The translations under genes were made by a program, and so were the position numbers. The notes under the pieces were generated by a model that saw only the letters and a list, made by a program, of their open reading frames with translations, made no database searches and had not been told where the DNA came from. A stretch of 64,000 bases of DNA from Methylocella tundrae. Its GTDB lineage: Bacteria > Pseudomonadota > Alphaproteobacteria > Rhizobiales > Beijerinckiaceae. Shown here piece by piece: positions 25,814-35,353 of this stretch; positions within the stretch are counted from its first letter, which is position 1, and every line of letters starts with the position of its first letter. Location of the stretch: assembly GCF_038024855.1 (NCBI RefSeq), contig NZ_CP139089.1, forward strand, positions 2,452,501 to 2,516,500. The letters run 5' to 3'.

Positions 25814-26764
25814 ATGATAATTTCAAATGAGGCGCGCGTGACTCCAATCATCGCCATTTCTGATCTGACAAAGACATATGCGTCCGGCTTTACGGCGCTA
25901 AAGAGGATCAACCTCGAGATTCGCGCGGGAGAAATATTCGCCCTGCTCGGTCCAAACGGCGCCGGCAAGACGACGCTCATCAACATCGTCTGCGGCATCG
26001 TCAATCCAACGAGCGGCGTCGTTCTCGCTGACGGCCATGACATTCTTAAAGATTACCGCGCCGCGCGGTCGCGGATCGGGCTCGTGCCGCAGGAGCTTTC
26101 GACGGACGCATTCGAGACTGTTATTGCAACCGTCAGCTTCAGCCGCGGCCTGTTCGGTAAACCGAAGAACGCGGCCTATGTCGAGAAAATTCTGCGCGAT
26201 TTGTCTTTATGGGAGAAAAAAGACAACAAGATCATGACCTTGTCAGGAGGCATGAAGCGCCGCGTGATGATCGCCAAGGCGCTGTCCCACGAGCCCAAAA
26301 TCCTCTTTCTCGACGAGCCGACGGCCGGAGTCGACGTCGAGCTGCGGCGCGACATGTGGGAGATGGTGCGATCATTACGCGAAAAAGGCGTCACCATCAT
26401 TTTGACGACCCATTATATCGAAGAGGCCGAGGAGATGGCCGACCGCGTCGGCGTCATCCGTCAAGGCGAGATCATCCTCGTCGAGGATAAGGATGCGCTC
26501 ATACGCAAACTCGGCAAAAAGCAGCTGACGCTCTGCCTGCAAAACCCGCTCAGGGGCATTCCGGACGAACTCAAAGCGTTCAATCTCGATCTCTCGGCGG
26601 ATGGACGCAACCTTGTCTATTCATTCCATTCGGGAATCGAGGGGACCGGAATTGCAGCATTGATGAAAAAGCTCGGAGAGCTCGAAATCGCCTTCAACGA
26701 TTTGAATACGAAGGAGAGCTCTCTCGAAGAAATTTTCGTTAGCCTCGTAAGGAAGCAGCCATGA
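25814..26764 (+). CDS. ABC exporter ATP-binding protein (ABC-2 type)
   Basis: About 316 residues. Walker A GPNGAGKT at residues 46-53, signature [15 protein letters not shown], Walker [13 protein letters not shown] and the switch His in [13 protein letters not shown]. The C-terminal 80 residues form the regulatory extension common in ABC-2 exporters. The start could also be a GTG 24 bases downstream. Its stop overlaps the permease ATG (ATGA), so the two make one exporter. YadG-type with YadH-type partner is the closest familiar pair; the substrate is unknown. Confidence 0.88.
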   Translation: MIISNEARVTPIIAISDLTKTYASGFTALKRINLEIRAGEIFALLGPNGAGKTTLINIVCGIVNPTSGVVLADGHDILKDYRAARSRIGLVPQELSTDAFETVIATVSFSRGLFGKPKNAAYVEKILRDLSLWEKKDNKIMTLSGGMKRRVMIAKALSHEPKILFLDEPTAGVDVELRRDMWEMVRSLREKGVTIILTTHYIEEAEEMADRVGVIRQGEIILVEDKDALIRKLGKKQLTLCLQNPLRGIPDELKAFNLDLSADGRNLVYSFHSGIEGTGIAALMKKLGELEIAFNDLNTKESSLEEIFVSLVRKQP

Positions 26765-27522
26765 ATCTTTACGCCATTCGCGCGATCTATGTTTTCGAGA
26801 TGTCGCGCACATGGCGCACGTTGCTGCAAAGCATCGTTGCGCCGGTGATTTCAACGTCGCTCTATTTCATTGTGTTCGGGGGAGCGGTCGGCCCGCATAT
26901 GAACGCGATCAACGGCGTCAGCTATGGCGCCTTCATCGTGCCGGGATTGATCATGCTGTCGCTGCTCACTCTCAGCGTCGCCAACGCATCTTTCGGCATT
27001 TATTTTCCAAGATTCGCGGGCACCATCTACGAGATTCTCTCGGCGCCCGCCTCACCGTTCGAGATCGTCTGCGGCTATGTCGGCGCCGCCGCGAGCAAGT
27101 CGATCATGATCGGCGTCATAATACTTGTCACCGCCCGCTTTTTCGTCGCGTTCGACATCGCCCACCCGGTATGGATGGCAAGCTTTCTGATCCTCACTTC
27201 GTTCGCTTTCAGCCTGTTCGGCTTCATCCTCGGCATATGGGCCGACGGCTTCGAAAAGCTGCAGCTCGTGCCGTTGCTGATCGTCACGCCGCTGACCTTC
27301 CTCGGAGGGACCTTCTATTCAATCGACATGCTGCCGCCGTTCTGGCGGACAGTCACCCTTGCCAATCCGGTCGTCTATCTTGTCAGCGGATTTCGCTGGA
27401 GCTTTTTTGGCGCTTCGGACGTGGGCGTCGGCGTCAGCCTTGGCATGACGGTCGTGTTTCTGATCCTCTGCCTCATCATCGTGTCATGGATTTTCCGCAC
27501 GGGATACCGGCTGAGAGCCTGA
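26761..27522 (+). CDS. ABC-2 type transporter permease
   Basis: About 253 residues with six hydrophobic segments (for example [21 protein letters not shown] and [20 protein letters not shown]). The ABC-2 signature region is [30 protein letters not shown]. Translationally coupled to the ATPase gene. Convergent with hmp, 17 bases apart. Confidence 0.88.
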   Translation: MNLYAIRAIYVFEMSRTWRTLLQSIVAPVISTSLYFIVFGGAVGPHMNAINGVSYGAFIVPGLIMLSLLTLSVANASFGIYFPRFAGTIYEILSAPASPFEIVCGYVGAAASKSIMIGVIILVTARFFVAFDIAHPVWMASFLILTSFAFSLFGFILGIWADGFEKLQLVPLLIVTPLTFLGGTFYSIDMLPPFWRTVTLANPVVYLVSGFRWSFFGASDVGVGVSLGMTVVFLILCLIIVSWIFRTGYRLRA

Positions 27523-27539
27523 GCGAGGGTTTGCGGCGT

Positions 27540-28763
27540 TCACGCCGTCAGGAGCTCTTCTGTCGGTCCAAAGAACTCATAGCGCACGCGGTCCGCCGGC
27601 AGACCGAGGGCATACAGCTCGCGCACAAGAGAACGCAAGAACGGCCTCGGCCCGCACAGATAATAGACGGCCTCCGCGATCGGCGTATTGGTCTTAAGCC
27701 AATCGACATTGATCATTCCCTGCTCGTCGAAATGGACGCCGCGCACGTCGGTAGTGGCAGGTTCGGCGTAGAATGTCGTCACTGCGCCGCCGAAAGATTT
27801 CGCCAGCGATTTGACGTGCGATCCCATCGCATGGACGGCGCCATTCAGCGCTCCGTGTACATACCAGGCGCGCCGGTCGGGACAATCGCGCGCAATCGTC
27901 TCGAGCATGCTGACCATCGGCGTCAATCCGACGCCTCCGCTGAGTAAAACGACGGGCCGATCGTCCGCGACGTCAAGCGCGAAATCGCCGGCCGGAGGCG
28001 CGATTTTCAGCGCGTCGCCAATGCCGACATAGTCGTGGAACCAGTTTGAAACGAGACCCGCCGGGGCTCCAGGCGCCGCTTCCCGCTTGATCGTCACGCG
28101 ATAATGCCGATCGTCAGGGGCGGAGGAAATACTGTAGTTTCGCTTCACCAAACCGCTGCCTGGAATATCGGCTTCGAATGTCAGATATTGTCCGGGCCGG
28201 TGGCGCAAGACCTCTCGGCCGTCCGCCGGACGCAGGTAGAAGGATTTGATGACGTCGCTTTCGCGCTCGACCCGATCGACGACGAAGTCGCGCCAGCCGG
28301 TCCAACCGCCAGGCGCCGCCGCAAGATCTGCGCTGATCACCGCCTCTCTGCCGATCAACACATCGGCGAGAAACCAATAGGCCTCGCCCCATGCCGAGAT
28401 CACCTCTTCGGTCGCCGCCGCGCCAAGCACGTCTTTAATAGCCCCCAGCAGCGCGGCCGCGACAAAAGGATAATGTTCCGGCAAAATGCGCAATGCGACA
28501 TGTTTTTGCGCGATACGCTCGACGGCCGGCGCCAGCGCGCCGAGATTTTCGATATTTTCGGCATAAGCGAGCACGGCGTTGGCGAGGGCGACGGGTTGCG
28601 ACGCCGCCGTTCCTTGATGCGACTGATTGAAGAGGGCGCGAATTGGGGCGTCCTGGAAGAGCCGCTCATACATCCGCCGCGTGATGTCAAGCCCATGCGT
28701 CCGAAGAGCGGGAAGGGTGGATTTGACGATCGCAATCGTCTTCGCGGAAAGAGCAGCGGCCAT
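27540..28763 (-). CDS. hmp: Flavohaemoglobin / nitric oxide dioxygenase Hmp
   Basis: About 407 residues. Start chosen at the ATG at 28763 with GAGG upstream; an ATG at 28775 adds four residues. Residues about 1-135 are a globin domain with the proximal His region (VERIAQKHVALRILPEHYPFVAAALLGAIK). Residues 150-260 are a ferredoxin-reductase FAD domain with KRNYSISSAPDD (Arg/Tyr/Ser FAD motif). The C-terminus is the NAD domain with LSGGVGLTPMVSMLE and VYYLCGPRPFLRSL. It converts NO plus oxygen to nitrate. NsrR is encoded just upstream and palindromes lie before this gene, which points to NO-induced expression. Confidence 0.95.
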   Translation of the reverse strand: MAAALSAKTIAIVKSTLPALRTHGLDITRRMYERLFQDAPIRALFNQSHQGTAASQPVALANAVLAYAENIENLGALAPAVERIAQKHVALRILPEHYPFVAAALLGAIKDVLGAAATEEVISAWGEAYWFLADVLIGREAVISADLAAAPGGWTGWRDFVVDRVERESDVIKSFYLRPADGREVLRHRPGQYLTFEADIPGSGLVKRNYSISSAPDDRHYRVTIKREAAPGAPAGLVSNWFHDYVGIGDALKIAPPAGDFALDVADDRPVVLLSGGVGLTPMVSMLETIARDCPDRRAWYVHGALNGAVHAMGSHVKSLAKSFGGAVTTFYAEPATTDVRGVHFDEQGMINVDWLKTNTPIAEAVYYLCGPRPFLRSLVRELYALGLPADRVRYEFFGPTEELLTA

Positions 28764-28775
28764 TGGGAACCTCAT

Positions 28776-28798
28776 TAGATGTATTTTGTATGCATCTT
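28776..28798. promoter_or_regulatory. Candidate NsrR operator 1 upstream of hmp
   Basis: 23 bp with the 11-1-11 layout known for NsrR sites: TAGATGTATTT-T-GTATGCATCTT, 7 of 11 positions symmetric. It lies 12 bases before the hmp start, overlapping the likely leader. Confidence 0.6.
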
Positions 28799-28814
28799 AT
28801 ATACGGCTGCGTAT

Positions 28815-28837
28815 AAGATTCAGTCAACATACATCTT
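28815..28837. promoter_or_regulatory. Candidate NsrR operator 2 upstream of hmp
   Basis: 23 bp with the same 11-1-11 layout: AAGATTCAGTC-A-ACATACATCTT, outer AAGAT/ATCTT arms intact. Centre about 39 bp from the first site, close to four helical turns, in the 109-bp nsrR-hmp gap. Confidence 0.55.
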
Positions 28838-28872
28838 ATAGAACCAATTGCCCAAAAGCGCCGCGCCGCTCC

Positions 28873-29316
28873 TTACCCCGCCAAGGTCAGTCCAAGACTC
28901 GCCTTCAACGCCTTCGATTTCGACCGGAGAAGGTCAGCCAGGGTATATTGGTCGAGCACGGCGAGAAAGGCCTCAAGCGCCTGCCTCAACACATGACGCA
29001 GCCGGCACGGCGCCGTGATCGCGCAAGCCGATCCTTCGATGAAACAATCGACCAGCGCCATGTCCTCCTCCGTTTGCCGGACGACGTCTCCGACGCGGAT
29101 ATCGTCCGGGGCCCGCGCCAATTTTAGGCCGCCGCCGCGGCCGCGCAGAGTAGTCACATAGCCAAGATGTCCAAGACCCTGCACGACTTTCATGAGGTGG
29201 GTCTCCGATATGTCGTAGCTTTCAGCGATTTCTCGGATGGAGCTCAGCCGATCCGGCTTCAGCGCGAGATATATGAGAACGCGCAGGGAATAGTCTGAAT
29301 AGCGAGTGAGCCGCAT
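28873..29316 (-). CDS. nsrR: NO-sensing Rrf2-family repressor NsrR
   Basis: About 147 residues. Start at the ATG at 29316 with AGGAGG about 9 bases upstream. The winged-helix N-terminus is MRLTRYSDYSLRVLIYLAL with RLSSIREIAESYDISETHLMKVVQGL as the recognition region. Three Cys (91, 98, 104) match the iron-sulfur ligands of NsrR, and QALEAFLAVLDQYTLADLL follows as in NsrR. The cluster reacts with NO and the protein leaves its operators, here expected at hmp. An AAGATGCA half-site at 29373-29380 upstream of its own start hints at self-control. Confidence 0.92.
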   Translation of the reverse strand: MRLTRYSDYSLRVLIYLALKPDRLSSIREIAESYDISETHLMKVVQGLGHLGYVTTLRGRGGGLKLARAPDDIRVGDVVRQTEEDMALVDCFIEGSACAITAPCRLRHVLRQALEAFLAVLDQYTLADLLRSKSKALKASLGLTLAG

Positions 29317-29474
29317 GGCGGGAAGCCTCCTGGTGACGTATATATGGCCTGGTGGGGAAGGAACCAATCTCTAAGATGCATCGCGGCTGACTCTTATGGG
29401 CATGCGCCGGGAGCCCACGGCGGCGCCGCGCTGTTGCGACTCCGGCGCTCGCATCAGGTGGAAAGGGAGCGACC

Positions 29475-30077
29475 GTGCCGACGACGCCACAGAAAAAAGC
29501 CTTGCGCGGTATCGCCGCCGCGGCGCGCCATGCTCTGCCCGGCGAAGATCGCAGGCGCGCGACATTGGCCATCGCCGAGCGCGCTTTTGAGGAATTGCGG
29601 AAAAGGCCCGGCATCATTGGGCTTTACGCCGCATTTGGCGACGAACTGCATCCTGGCCAGCTCATCGATCGTCTAGCCGCCGAGGGCCGAGCGCTTGCGC
29701 TGCCCGCGACGCCGCACTGGGGGCGCCCGCTGACCTTTCGCGCCTGGGCGCCGGGCGATCCGCTTGTAAAGGGACGCATGAACATTCCTGAACCGGCGCC
29801 GGACGCAAGCGAAGTGGTTCCTGATATCGTCATTGCGCCGCCGGTCGCCTTTGACCGGCGCTGCTATCGGATCGGCTATGGAGCAGGATTTTACGATCGC
29901 ACGCTCCCAGCGCTTCGCGCCACGCACGCCGTCTTCGCGCTCGGCGTCGCATTCGCCTGTCAGGAAATCGAGGCCGTCCCCGATGAGGCGCATGATATCC
30001 CTCTCGACGCTATTGCGACCGAGGCAGAACTGATCGTCCGGGGCCGGAAGGTTTGCTCGGCGCTCGATAAGGTGTAG
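29475..30077 (+). CDS. 5-formyltetrahydrofolate cyclo-ligase
   Basis: About 200 residues; GTG start at 29475 with GGGAG upstream. MTHFS family: an N-terminal Lys/Arg-rich helix (TPQKKALRGIAAAARHAL), the substrate region TFRAWAPGDPLVKGRMNIPEP, and the ATP/phosphate loop YRIGYGAGFYDRTL. It converts 5-formyl-THF to methenyl-THF, clearing an inhibitory folate by-product. In a methylotroph it belongs to the folate, not the H4MPT, C1 branch. It is divergent from nsrR and 29 bases before the CLC gene. Confidence 0.9.
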   Translation: MPTTPQKKALRGIAAAARHALPGEDRRRATLAIAERAFEELRKRPGIIGLYAAFGDELHPGQLIDRLAAEGRALALPATPHWGRPLTFRAWAPGDPLVKGRMNIPEPAPDASEVVPDIVIAPPVAFDRRCYRIGYGAGFYDRTLPALRATHAVFALGVAFACQEIEAVPDEAHDIPLDAIATEAELIVRGRKVCSALDKV

Positions 30078-30106
30078 CTTGCGGCAGCTACCTTTAAGGG
30101 GCGCGC

Positions 30107-31429
30107 ATGCAGATCCTTCGCGGCCGTTTGGGCCTATTGCCCCTGGCGCTGCTGTCCGTCGTCGCCGGCGCCGGCGCGGGGTTGATCTGCGGCCTGTTCC
30201 GCGTTGCCCTCGATATGGTCCGCGACCTGCGCACGGCTTTGCCAACGGCGTGGAGCGGAAATCCGGCATACGGCTGTCTCCTGATGATCGGCATCGCCGC
30301 CGTGGCGACGGCCTTTGCCGCCTTCATGGTGCGCCGCATGTCGCCGGACGCAGCAGGAAGCGGCATCCCCCATGTGGAGGCTGTGATCGAGGTCGAGCTG
30401 CCGCCGGCGCCATTCGCTCTGTTGCCGGTCAAGTTCATCGGCGGCGTTCTCGCCATGGGGTCCGGCCTTGCGCTCGGACGCGAGGGCCCCTGCGTCCAGA
30501 TGGGGGCGACGCTCGCTCATCTCGTCGGCGTTCTGTTCCGCCGCGATTGGCCGGACAGGCAGGCGTTGCTGGCGGCGGGCGCGGGCGCGGGTCTCGCCGC
30601 CGCCTTCAACGCTCCGCTCGCCGGAGCCGCCTTCGTGCTGGAAGAGTTGCTGCGTCGTTTTGAAATGCGCAATGCGGTCGCAGCTCTCGGCGCCTCCATG
30701 AGCGCCATCGTCGTGGCGCGCCTGTTCACGGGCGCCGAGCCCGATTTCGCGGTCGCCGCTCTCCCCTATCCCGACGCGCGGGACAATCTTCTCTGCATCG
30801 GCCTCGGTCTTTTCGCCGGCGTGCTCGGGGCTCTCTATAATTATCTCCTGCTCGACGCTCTCGATATCGCCGACCGCATGAAGCGGGCGCCGGTCGAACT
30901 GCGCGCCGGGCTCATCGGCGCGATGATCGGGGCGCTGGCGTGGTTTGCGCCCTCTCTCGTCGGCGGCGGCGACGGCCTGACGCAGAGCCTTCTCAACGGC
31001 GCGACGCCATTTTCGTTGCTGCCGCTGCTCTTTGTCATCCGCCTGTTTCTCAGCTGCGCGTCATATGCGGCGGGAACTCCCGGCGGATTATTCGCGCCGC
31101 TGTTGGTGCTCGGCGCGCAGATGGGCTTCTTCTTCGGCGCACTCGCTCACCCAGATCTCACTGGGCCGAATGCGCACGCCATTTTGTTCGCGGTCGTCGG
31201 CATGGCGGCCTTGTTCACCGCCGTCGTGCGGGCGCCGCTGACCGGGATCATCCTCGTGACGGAGATGACCGGAAGCTCGATCGCGCTGCTGCCGATGCTC
31301 GCCGCCTGCTTTTCCGCGATGGCGCTGGCCACCATGCTCGGCAGCAGGCCGATCTATGATTCGCTCAAAGTGCGCACCCTGCGCCTCGCCGGCAAGAAGC
31401 CGCCCAAACCAGAGGCGGCGGCGCATTGA
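30107..31429 (+). CDS. CLC-family chloride/proton antiporter
   Basis: About 440 residues with 10 or more hydrophobic segments. Selectivity-filter motifs GSGIPH, GREGPCVQMG (gating Glu) and GTPGGLFAPLLVLGAQ are intact. The second Glu, in AFVLEELLRRFE, marks the proton-coupled antiporters (ClcA-like) rather than channels. It has no C-terminal CBS domains. Located in the inner membrane; probable role is acid or charge balance. Start ATG 30107 has AAGGGG upstream. It is convergent with the Nramp gene, 7 bases apart. Confidence 0.9.
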   Translation: MQILRGRLGLLPLALLSVVAGAGAGLICGLFRVALDMVRDLRTALPTAWSGNPAYGCLLMIGIAAVATAFAAFMVRRMSPDAAGSGIPHVEAVIEVELPPAPFALLPVKFIGGVLAMGSGLALGREGPCVQMGATLAHLVGVLFRRDWPDRQALLAAGAGAGLAAAFNAPLAGAAFVLEELLRRFEMRNAVAALGASMSAIVVARLFTGAEPDFAVAALPYPDARDNLLCIGLGLFAGVLGALYNYLLLDALDIADRMKRAPVELRAGLIGAMIGALAWFAPSLVGGGDGLTQSLLNGATPFSLLPLLFVIRLFLSCASYAAGTPGGLFAPLLVLGAQMGFFFGALAHPDLTGPNAHAILFAVVGMAALFTAVVRAPLTGIILVTEMTGSSIALLPMLAACFSAMALATMLGSRPIYDSLKVRTLRLAGKKPPKPEAAAH

Positions 31430-31436
31430 CGCAAAT

Positions 31437-32723
31437 TCAAAGCACGATAAAGGCGATGCTGGCGACCGCCATGACGAGCGTCGCGAACCAGCCGCCGGCC
31501 CTCATCTGCCAGGGCAGCACGAAATCGCCCATGATCTTTTTATTGTCCGCGATCAGCAGCATCGACGCCATGATGGGCGCCGCCAAAACCCCGTTCAGCA
31601 CCGCGCTCCAATAAAGCGCCTTGATCGGATCAATGCCGACGAAGTTGAGGCAAAGCCCGACAAAGGTCGCAAGCGCGATGACGCCATAGAAAGCGCGCGC
31701 GTCCTTCACCTTGTGATCGAGACCCTCGACCCAGTCGAACGTCTCGCACACTGCATAGGCGGCGGAGCCGGCAAGAACCGGAACCGCCAGCAATCCGGTG
31801 CCGATGATGCCGAGCGCGAAGATGAAGAAGGTCAGAGGCCCCGCGATCGGACGCAGCGCCTCGGCGGCCTGAGAGGAGGTCTGGATCTCCGTGATCCCGT
31901 GGGCATGAAGAGTGGCCGCCGTCGCGATGATGATGAATAAGGAGATGAGGTTGGAGATGCCCATGCCGACCCAGGTGTCGACGCTCATGCGTTTCATTTC
32001 GAGCCCGGCTTCGCTCGGCATGACATAGAGCGGCAAGGTCGCGCGGCGCACCTGTTCCTCGACTTCCTGTGCGGCCTGCCAGAAGAAGAGATAGGGGCTG
32101 ATGGTGGTGCCGAGCACCGCCACCACGGCCATGGCGTGCTGGGAATTGAACACGATTTCCGGCACGAATGTAGCCTTGAGGGCCGCGCCCCAGGGCACAT
32201 CGACGGCGAACACGACGACGACATAGGAGAACAGCGTCAGCGTCAACCATTTGAGCACGGAGGCGTAAGTGGCGTAGCTCATAAAAACTTCGAGCAGAAC
32301 GCAGAGCCCGGCGAGCATGATCGTATAGACAAGGGCGGGGCCGCCGGCGAGGAGCTGAACAGCCGAGCCCATGGCGCCAAGATCCGCGCCGAGGTTGGCG
32401 ACATTGGCGACGAGCAGCAACAACACGACGACGCGCAGCAGCCAGCGCGGATAATGCCGGCGCAGATTCTGCGCAATGCCGCGCCCCGTGACGAGGCCAA
32501 TGCGAGCCGCGATCGCCTGCGTCACCGCCATCAGCGGATAGCTGAACAGCATGATCCATGACAGCTGATAGCCGAATTGCGCGCCGACCTGACTATAGGT
32601 CGCGATGCCGCTCGGATCGTCATCCGCGGCGCCCGTGACGAGGCCGGGTCCGAGCGCCCTTGCGACCCGGCCGAGGAGGCCCCCGCTCTGGACTTGATTG
32701 AGGGCGGGGTCGGCGCGATCGGT
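31437..32723 (-). CDS. Divergent Nramp-family metal transporter
   Basis: About 428 residues from the ATG at 32723 (GAGAAA upstream); the frame is open to 32876. About 11 membrane segments. The first helix carries ADDDPSGIATYSQVGAQFGY in place of the DPGN metal motif of canonical MntH, and the sixth-helix region reads GTTISPYLFFWQAAQE without the Met-Pro-His triad. These changes mark a separate Nramp-related branch; some members have been linked to magnesium or other hard ions. Manganese uptake should therefore not be assumed. No obvious operon partner. Confidence 0.82.
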   Translation of the reverse strand, partial: TDRADPALNQVQSGGLLGRVARALGPGLVTGAADDDPSGIATYSQVGAQFGYQLSWIMLFSYPLMAVTQAIAARIGLVTGRGIAQNLRRHYPRWLLRVVVLLLLVANVANLGADLGAMGSAVQLLAGGPALVYTIMLAGLCVLLEVFMSYATYASVLKWLTLTLFSYVVVVFAVDVPWGAALKATFVPEIVFNSQHAMAVVAVLGTTISPYLFFWQAAQEVEEQVRRATLPLYVMPSEAGLEMKRMSVDTWVGMGISNLISLFIIIATAATLHAHGITEIQTSSQAAEALRPIAGPLTFFIFALGIIGTGLLAVPVLAGSAAYAVCETFDWVEGLDHKVKDARAFYGVIALATFVGLCLNFVGIDPIKALYWSAVLNGVLAAPIMASMLLIADNKKIMGDFVLPWQMRAGGWFATLVMAVASIAFIVL

Positions 32724-33092
32724 CATCGGTTTTTCTCGAACTGCCATCGTGTAGACAACCTTGAGGAGAGTCAGGGCGACGCCGGAGAAGCCGTCCATCC
32801 GAAAAAGCGCCAAAGCTTTGCTGCGCGCGCGATTGCCGGCAGGCGAGGCCATAGCGCAACAGGGCGGAAAAGGCATCGGTTAAATTGGAGCTTCGCCGGA
32901 TTTGCGGCAAACGCCGCGTATCGCGGCCACCGCGCGGCTGGCCTTCATTTTTTCGCGAGCGAAGAAGCCGCCTGCCCTATAGAGCATATTCCGATCAGAT
33001 CGGTTCAGTCTGATCGACAAGGATATGCTCAAGCTTTTGAATCTGGAGCGATTTCTGATCGATCGAATGACCCCATTCGATCGGAAAGCGCT
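32724..33092. other. Intergenic region between Nramp gene and eutC
   Basis: 369 bases, no supported gene. The left part (32724-32980) must hold the Nramp promoter. The right part is one copy of the 120-bp inverted repeat. Confidence 0.5.
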
Positions 33093-33097
33093 CTAAC
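32981..33097. repeat. About 117-bp double-hairpin repeat, copy A
   Basis: The reverse complement of 41535-41655 with a few substitutions and a short deletion. It has two palindromic halves: one built on CGATCAGATCG/CTGATCG with GGATATGCTC at its foot, the other on TTTCTGATCGATCGAATGA and CATTCGATCGGAAAG. The eutC stop codon (33093-33095) lies inside its end. Confidence 0.85.
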
Positions 33098-33926
33098 GCG
33101 GCGGTTCGAGCACGGACGCGCCGCCGCTGACGAGGAAATTGGTCTGTGAGACGGACCTCTGCGCTGGCGCAATCGGCATCTCGGCCTCGTCCTTCAGATC
33201 GACGCCGGACAGTTTGCGGCGCCGCGCCTCGCTCAAAAGATAGATCAACCGGTGCGCGGCGGCGGCGAAGCTCTGACCTTCCGGCCTGACGTTCGAGATG
33301 CAGTTGCGCGCCGCGTCTGTGAGGCCTGCGCGGGGTCCGTAGGTCAGATAGAGCCCAAGGCTGTCGGGCGCGCTCAGCCCCGGCCGCTCGCCGATCAGGA
33401 TGACCACGATTTCAGCGCCGAAAATCTCGCCGATCTCGTCGCCGATCGCGACCCGTCCCTGCTCGACGAGACCGACGGGCGCCATGCGCCAGCCAGCCTC
33501 GTTGAGCTTGGGGCGTATGGCTTCCAGCATCGACAGCGCGTGCTGATTGACGGCGAAGGCGGAAAGACCGTCGGCGATGACGAAAGCGACGTCGAAGCCG
33601 TGCGCCCCCTTCTTCGTGAGCTTGCCGAGTTTTTCCCGCGAGGGCTCATCGAGTTTACGTCCGAGGTCCGGCCGCTGCAGATAGGTCGTCCGGTCGATGG
33701 CGGCGCTGTGCAGTTCGATCACCGGATAGCCGGCCGCTTCCAGTTGCGCGCAGACGCCTTCGCGGTCCATCGGCAGATGCACCGCGTCGCGCGCGCGCGC
33801 ATGTGCCAGCTGAAAGTCGAGCTGCGGCTTCGTTGGTATGCTGACGCCCGCGCGGCCAAGTGCGATGCGGGCCTGCGTGAAACGTCGCAGGCTCTCCCAG
33901 GGATTGACGATGACGAGATTGCTCAT
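33093..33926 (-). CDS. eutC: Ethanolamine ammonia-lyase small subunit EutC
   Basis: About 277 residues, ATG at 33926. Partner of EutB in the adenosylcobalamin-dependent cleavage of ethanolamine to acetaldehyde and ammonia. Family segments: [75 protein letters not shown] and [12 protein letters not shown]. It lies 17 bases after eutB. The stop codon falls in a repeat element, so the last residues may be repeat-derived. Confidence 0.93.
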   Translation of the reverse strand: MSNLVIVNPWESLRRFTQARIALGRAGVSIPTKPQLDFQLAHARARDAVHLPMDREGVCAQLEAAGYPVIELHSAAIDRTTYLQRPDLGRKLDEPSREKLGKLTKKGAHGFDVAFVIADGLSAFAVNQHALSMLEAIRPKLNEAGWRMAPVGLVEQGRVAIGDEIGEIFGAEIVVILIGERPGLSAPDSLGLYLTYGPRAGLTDAARNCISNVRPEGQSFAAAAHRLIYLLSEARRRKLSGVDLKDEAEMPIAPAQRSVSQTNFLVSGGASVLEPPR

Positions 33927-33943
33927 GAAGGTGCTCTAAGCTT

Positions 33944-35332
33944 TCAGGCGATACGCGCCAGCGCCGGGCGGAACAGCGCCGACAGGGCTTCGCGCGGATG
34001 CAAATTCTTTGCGCCCTCGAAAACGCCCGCGCGGATCAGCCAGTCCTCGAACTCGGGGGCCATGCGCAGCCCCAGCACCTCTCGCGCGTAGAGCGCGTCG
34101 TGGAATGACGTCGTCTGATAATTCAGCATGACGTCGTCGGATCCCGGAATGCCCATGATGAAATTGCAGCCTGCCGCGGGAAGCAGGGTCAGCAGCATGT
34201 CCATGTCGTCCTGATCGGCCTCGGCATGGTTGGTGTAACAGATGTCGCAGCCCATCGGCAGGCCCAGCAGCTTGCCGCAGAAATGATCCTCGAGGCCGGC
34301 GCGGATAATCTGCTTGCCGTTATAAAGATACTCCGGCCCGATGAAGCCGACGACCGTGTTGACCAGCAGCGGCTTGAACTTCCGCGCGACGGCATAGGCG
34401 CGCGCCTCGCAGGTCTGCTGGTCGACGCCATGATGCGCGTTGGCCGATAGGGCCGAACCCTGCCCCGTTTCGAAATACATGACATTATCGCCGACCGTGC
34501 CGCGCTTCAGCGCCAGACCCGCTTCGCGCCCTTCCCGCAGCAGGGCGAGGTCGACGCCAAAACTGCGATTTGCGGCTTCGGTCCCGGCGACCGACTGGAA
34601 CACCAGATCGACCGGCACGCCGCGATTGATCGCCTCGATCGACGTCGTGACATGAGTGAGCACGCAGGCCTGCGTCGGGATCTCATAGGTGTGAATCACA
34701 TCGTCGAGCATTGCGAGCAGAGCGCATACGGCGGCGGTGCTGTCGGTGGCCGGATTGATGCCGATGACGGCGTCGCCACTGCCGTAAAGCAGGCCGTCGA
34801 GAATGCTGGCGGCGATGCCGGTCGGATCGTCCGTCGGGTGGTTAGGCTGCAGCCGCGTCGAGAGCCGGCCGGCAAGACCTATTGTGTTGCGAAAGCGGGT
34901 GACGACGCGGCACTTGCGCGCGACCAGAATGAGATCCTGCACGCGCATCAGCTTCGAGACCGCCGCGACCATCTCCGGCGTCAGGCCGGGCGCGAGTTTG
35001 GTCAGCGCCAGTTCGTCAGCGTCGGGCCCGAGCAGCCAGTTGCGAAAATCGCCGACGGTCAGACCGCTGACAGGCGCGAAAGCGCCGGCGTCGTGCTCAT
35101 CGACGATCAGCCGCGTGACTTCGTCATCCTCATAGGGGATCAGCGCTTCATTGAGGAAAACCTTCAGCGGCGCGTCCGCCAAAGTCATCTGGGCCGCCGC
35201 GCGTTCGGAATCATCTTCCGCGGCGAGGCCGGCGAGATAGTCGCCGGAGCGCGCGGGACTCGCCTTGGCGAGCAGCGTCCTGAGATCGGGGAAGCGGTAG
35301 GTCCGCCCCCCTACACTGTGCGCGTAGGCCAT
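33944..35332 (-). CDS. eutB: Ethanolamine ammonia-lyase large subunit EutB
   Basis: About 462 residues, close to enteric EutB. TIM-barrel catalytic subunit holding substrate and cobalamin. Recognised by RLSTRLQPNHPTDDPTGIAASILDGLLYGSGDAVIGINPATD, CVLTHVTTSIEAINRGVPVDLVFQSVAGTEAAN, YFETGQGSALSANAHHGVDQQTCEARAYAVAR and GLPMGCDICYTNHAEADQDDMD (each a family hallmark). Lies 21 bases after the permease gene. No eutA reactivase or carboxysome-like shell genes are in the window. Confidence 0.94.
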   Translation of the reverse strand: MAYAHSVGGRTYRFPDLRTLLAKASPARSGDYLAGLAAEDDSERAAAQMTLADAPLKVFLNEALIPYEDDEVTRLIVDEHDAGAFAPVSGLTVGDFRNWLLGPDADELALTKLAPGLTPEMVAAVSKLMRVQDLILVARKCRVVTRFRNTIGLAGRLSTRLQPNHPTDDPTGIAASILDGLLYGSGDAVIGINPATDSTAAVCALLAMLDDVIHTYEIPTQACVLTHVTTSIEAINRGVPVDLVFQSVAGTEAANRSFGVDLALLREGREAGLALKRGTVGDNVMYFETGQGSALSANAHHGVDQQTCEARAYAVARKFKPLLVNTVVGFIGPEYLYNGKQIIRAGLEDHFCGKLLGLPMGCDICYTNHAEADQDDMDMLLTLLPAAGCNFIMGIPGSDDVMLNYQTTSFHDALYAREVLGLRMAPEFEDWLIRAGVFEGAKNLHPREALSALFRPALARIA

Positions 35333-35353
35333 TGCTTCGCCTCTATGCTTCCT

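Noticed and set aside
31437..32723. Naming the Nramp protein mntH
   Set aside because: The DPGN and Met-Pro-His motifs of manganese/iron transporters are absent.
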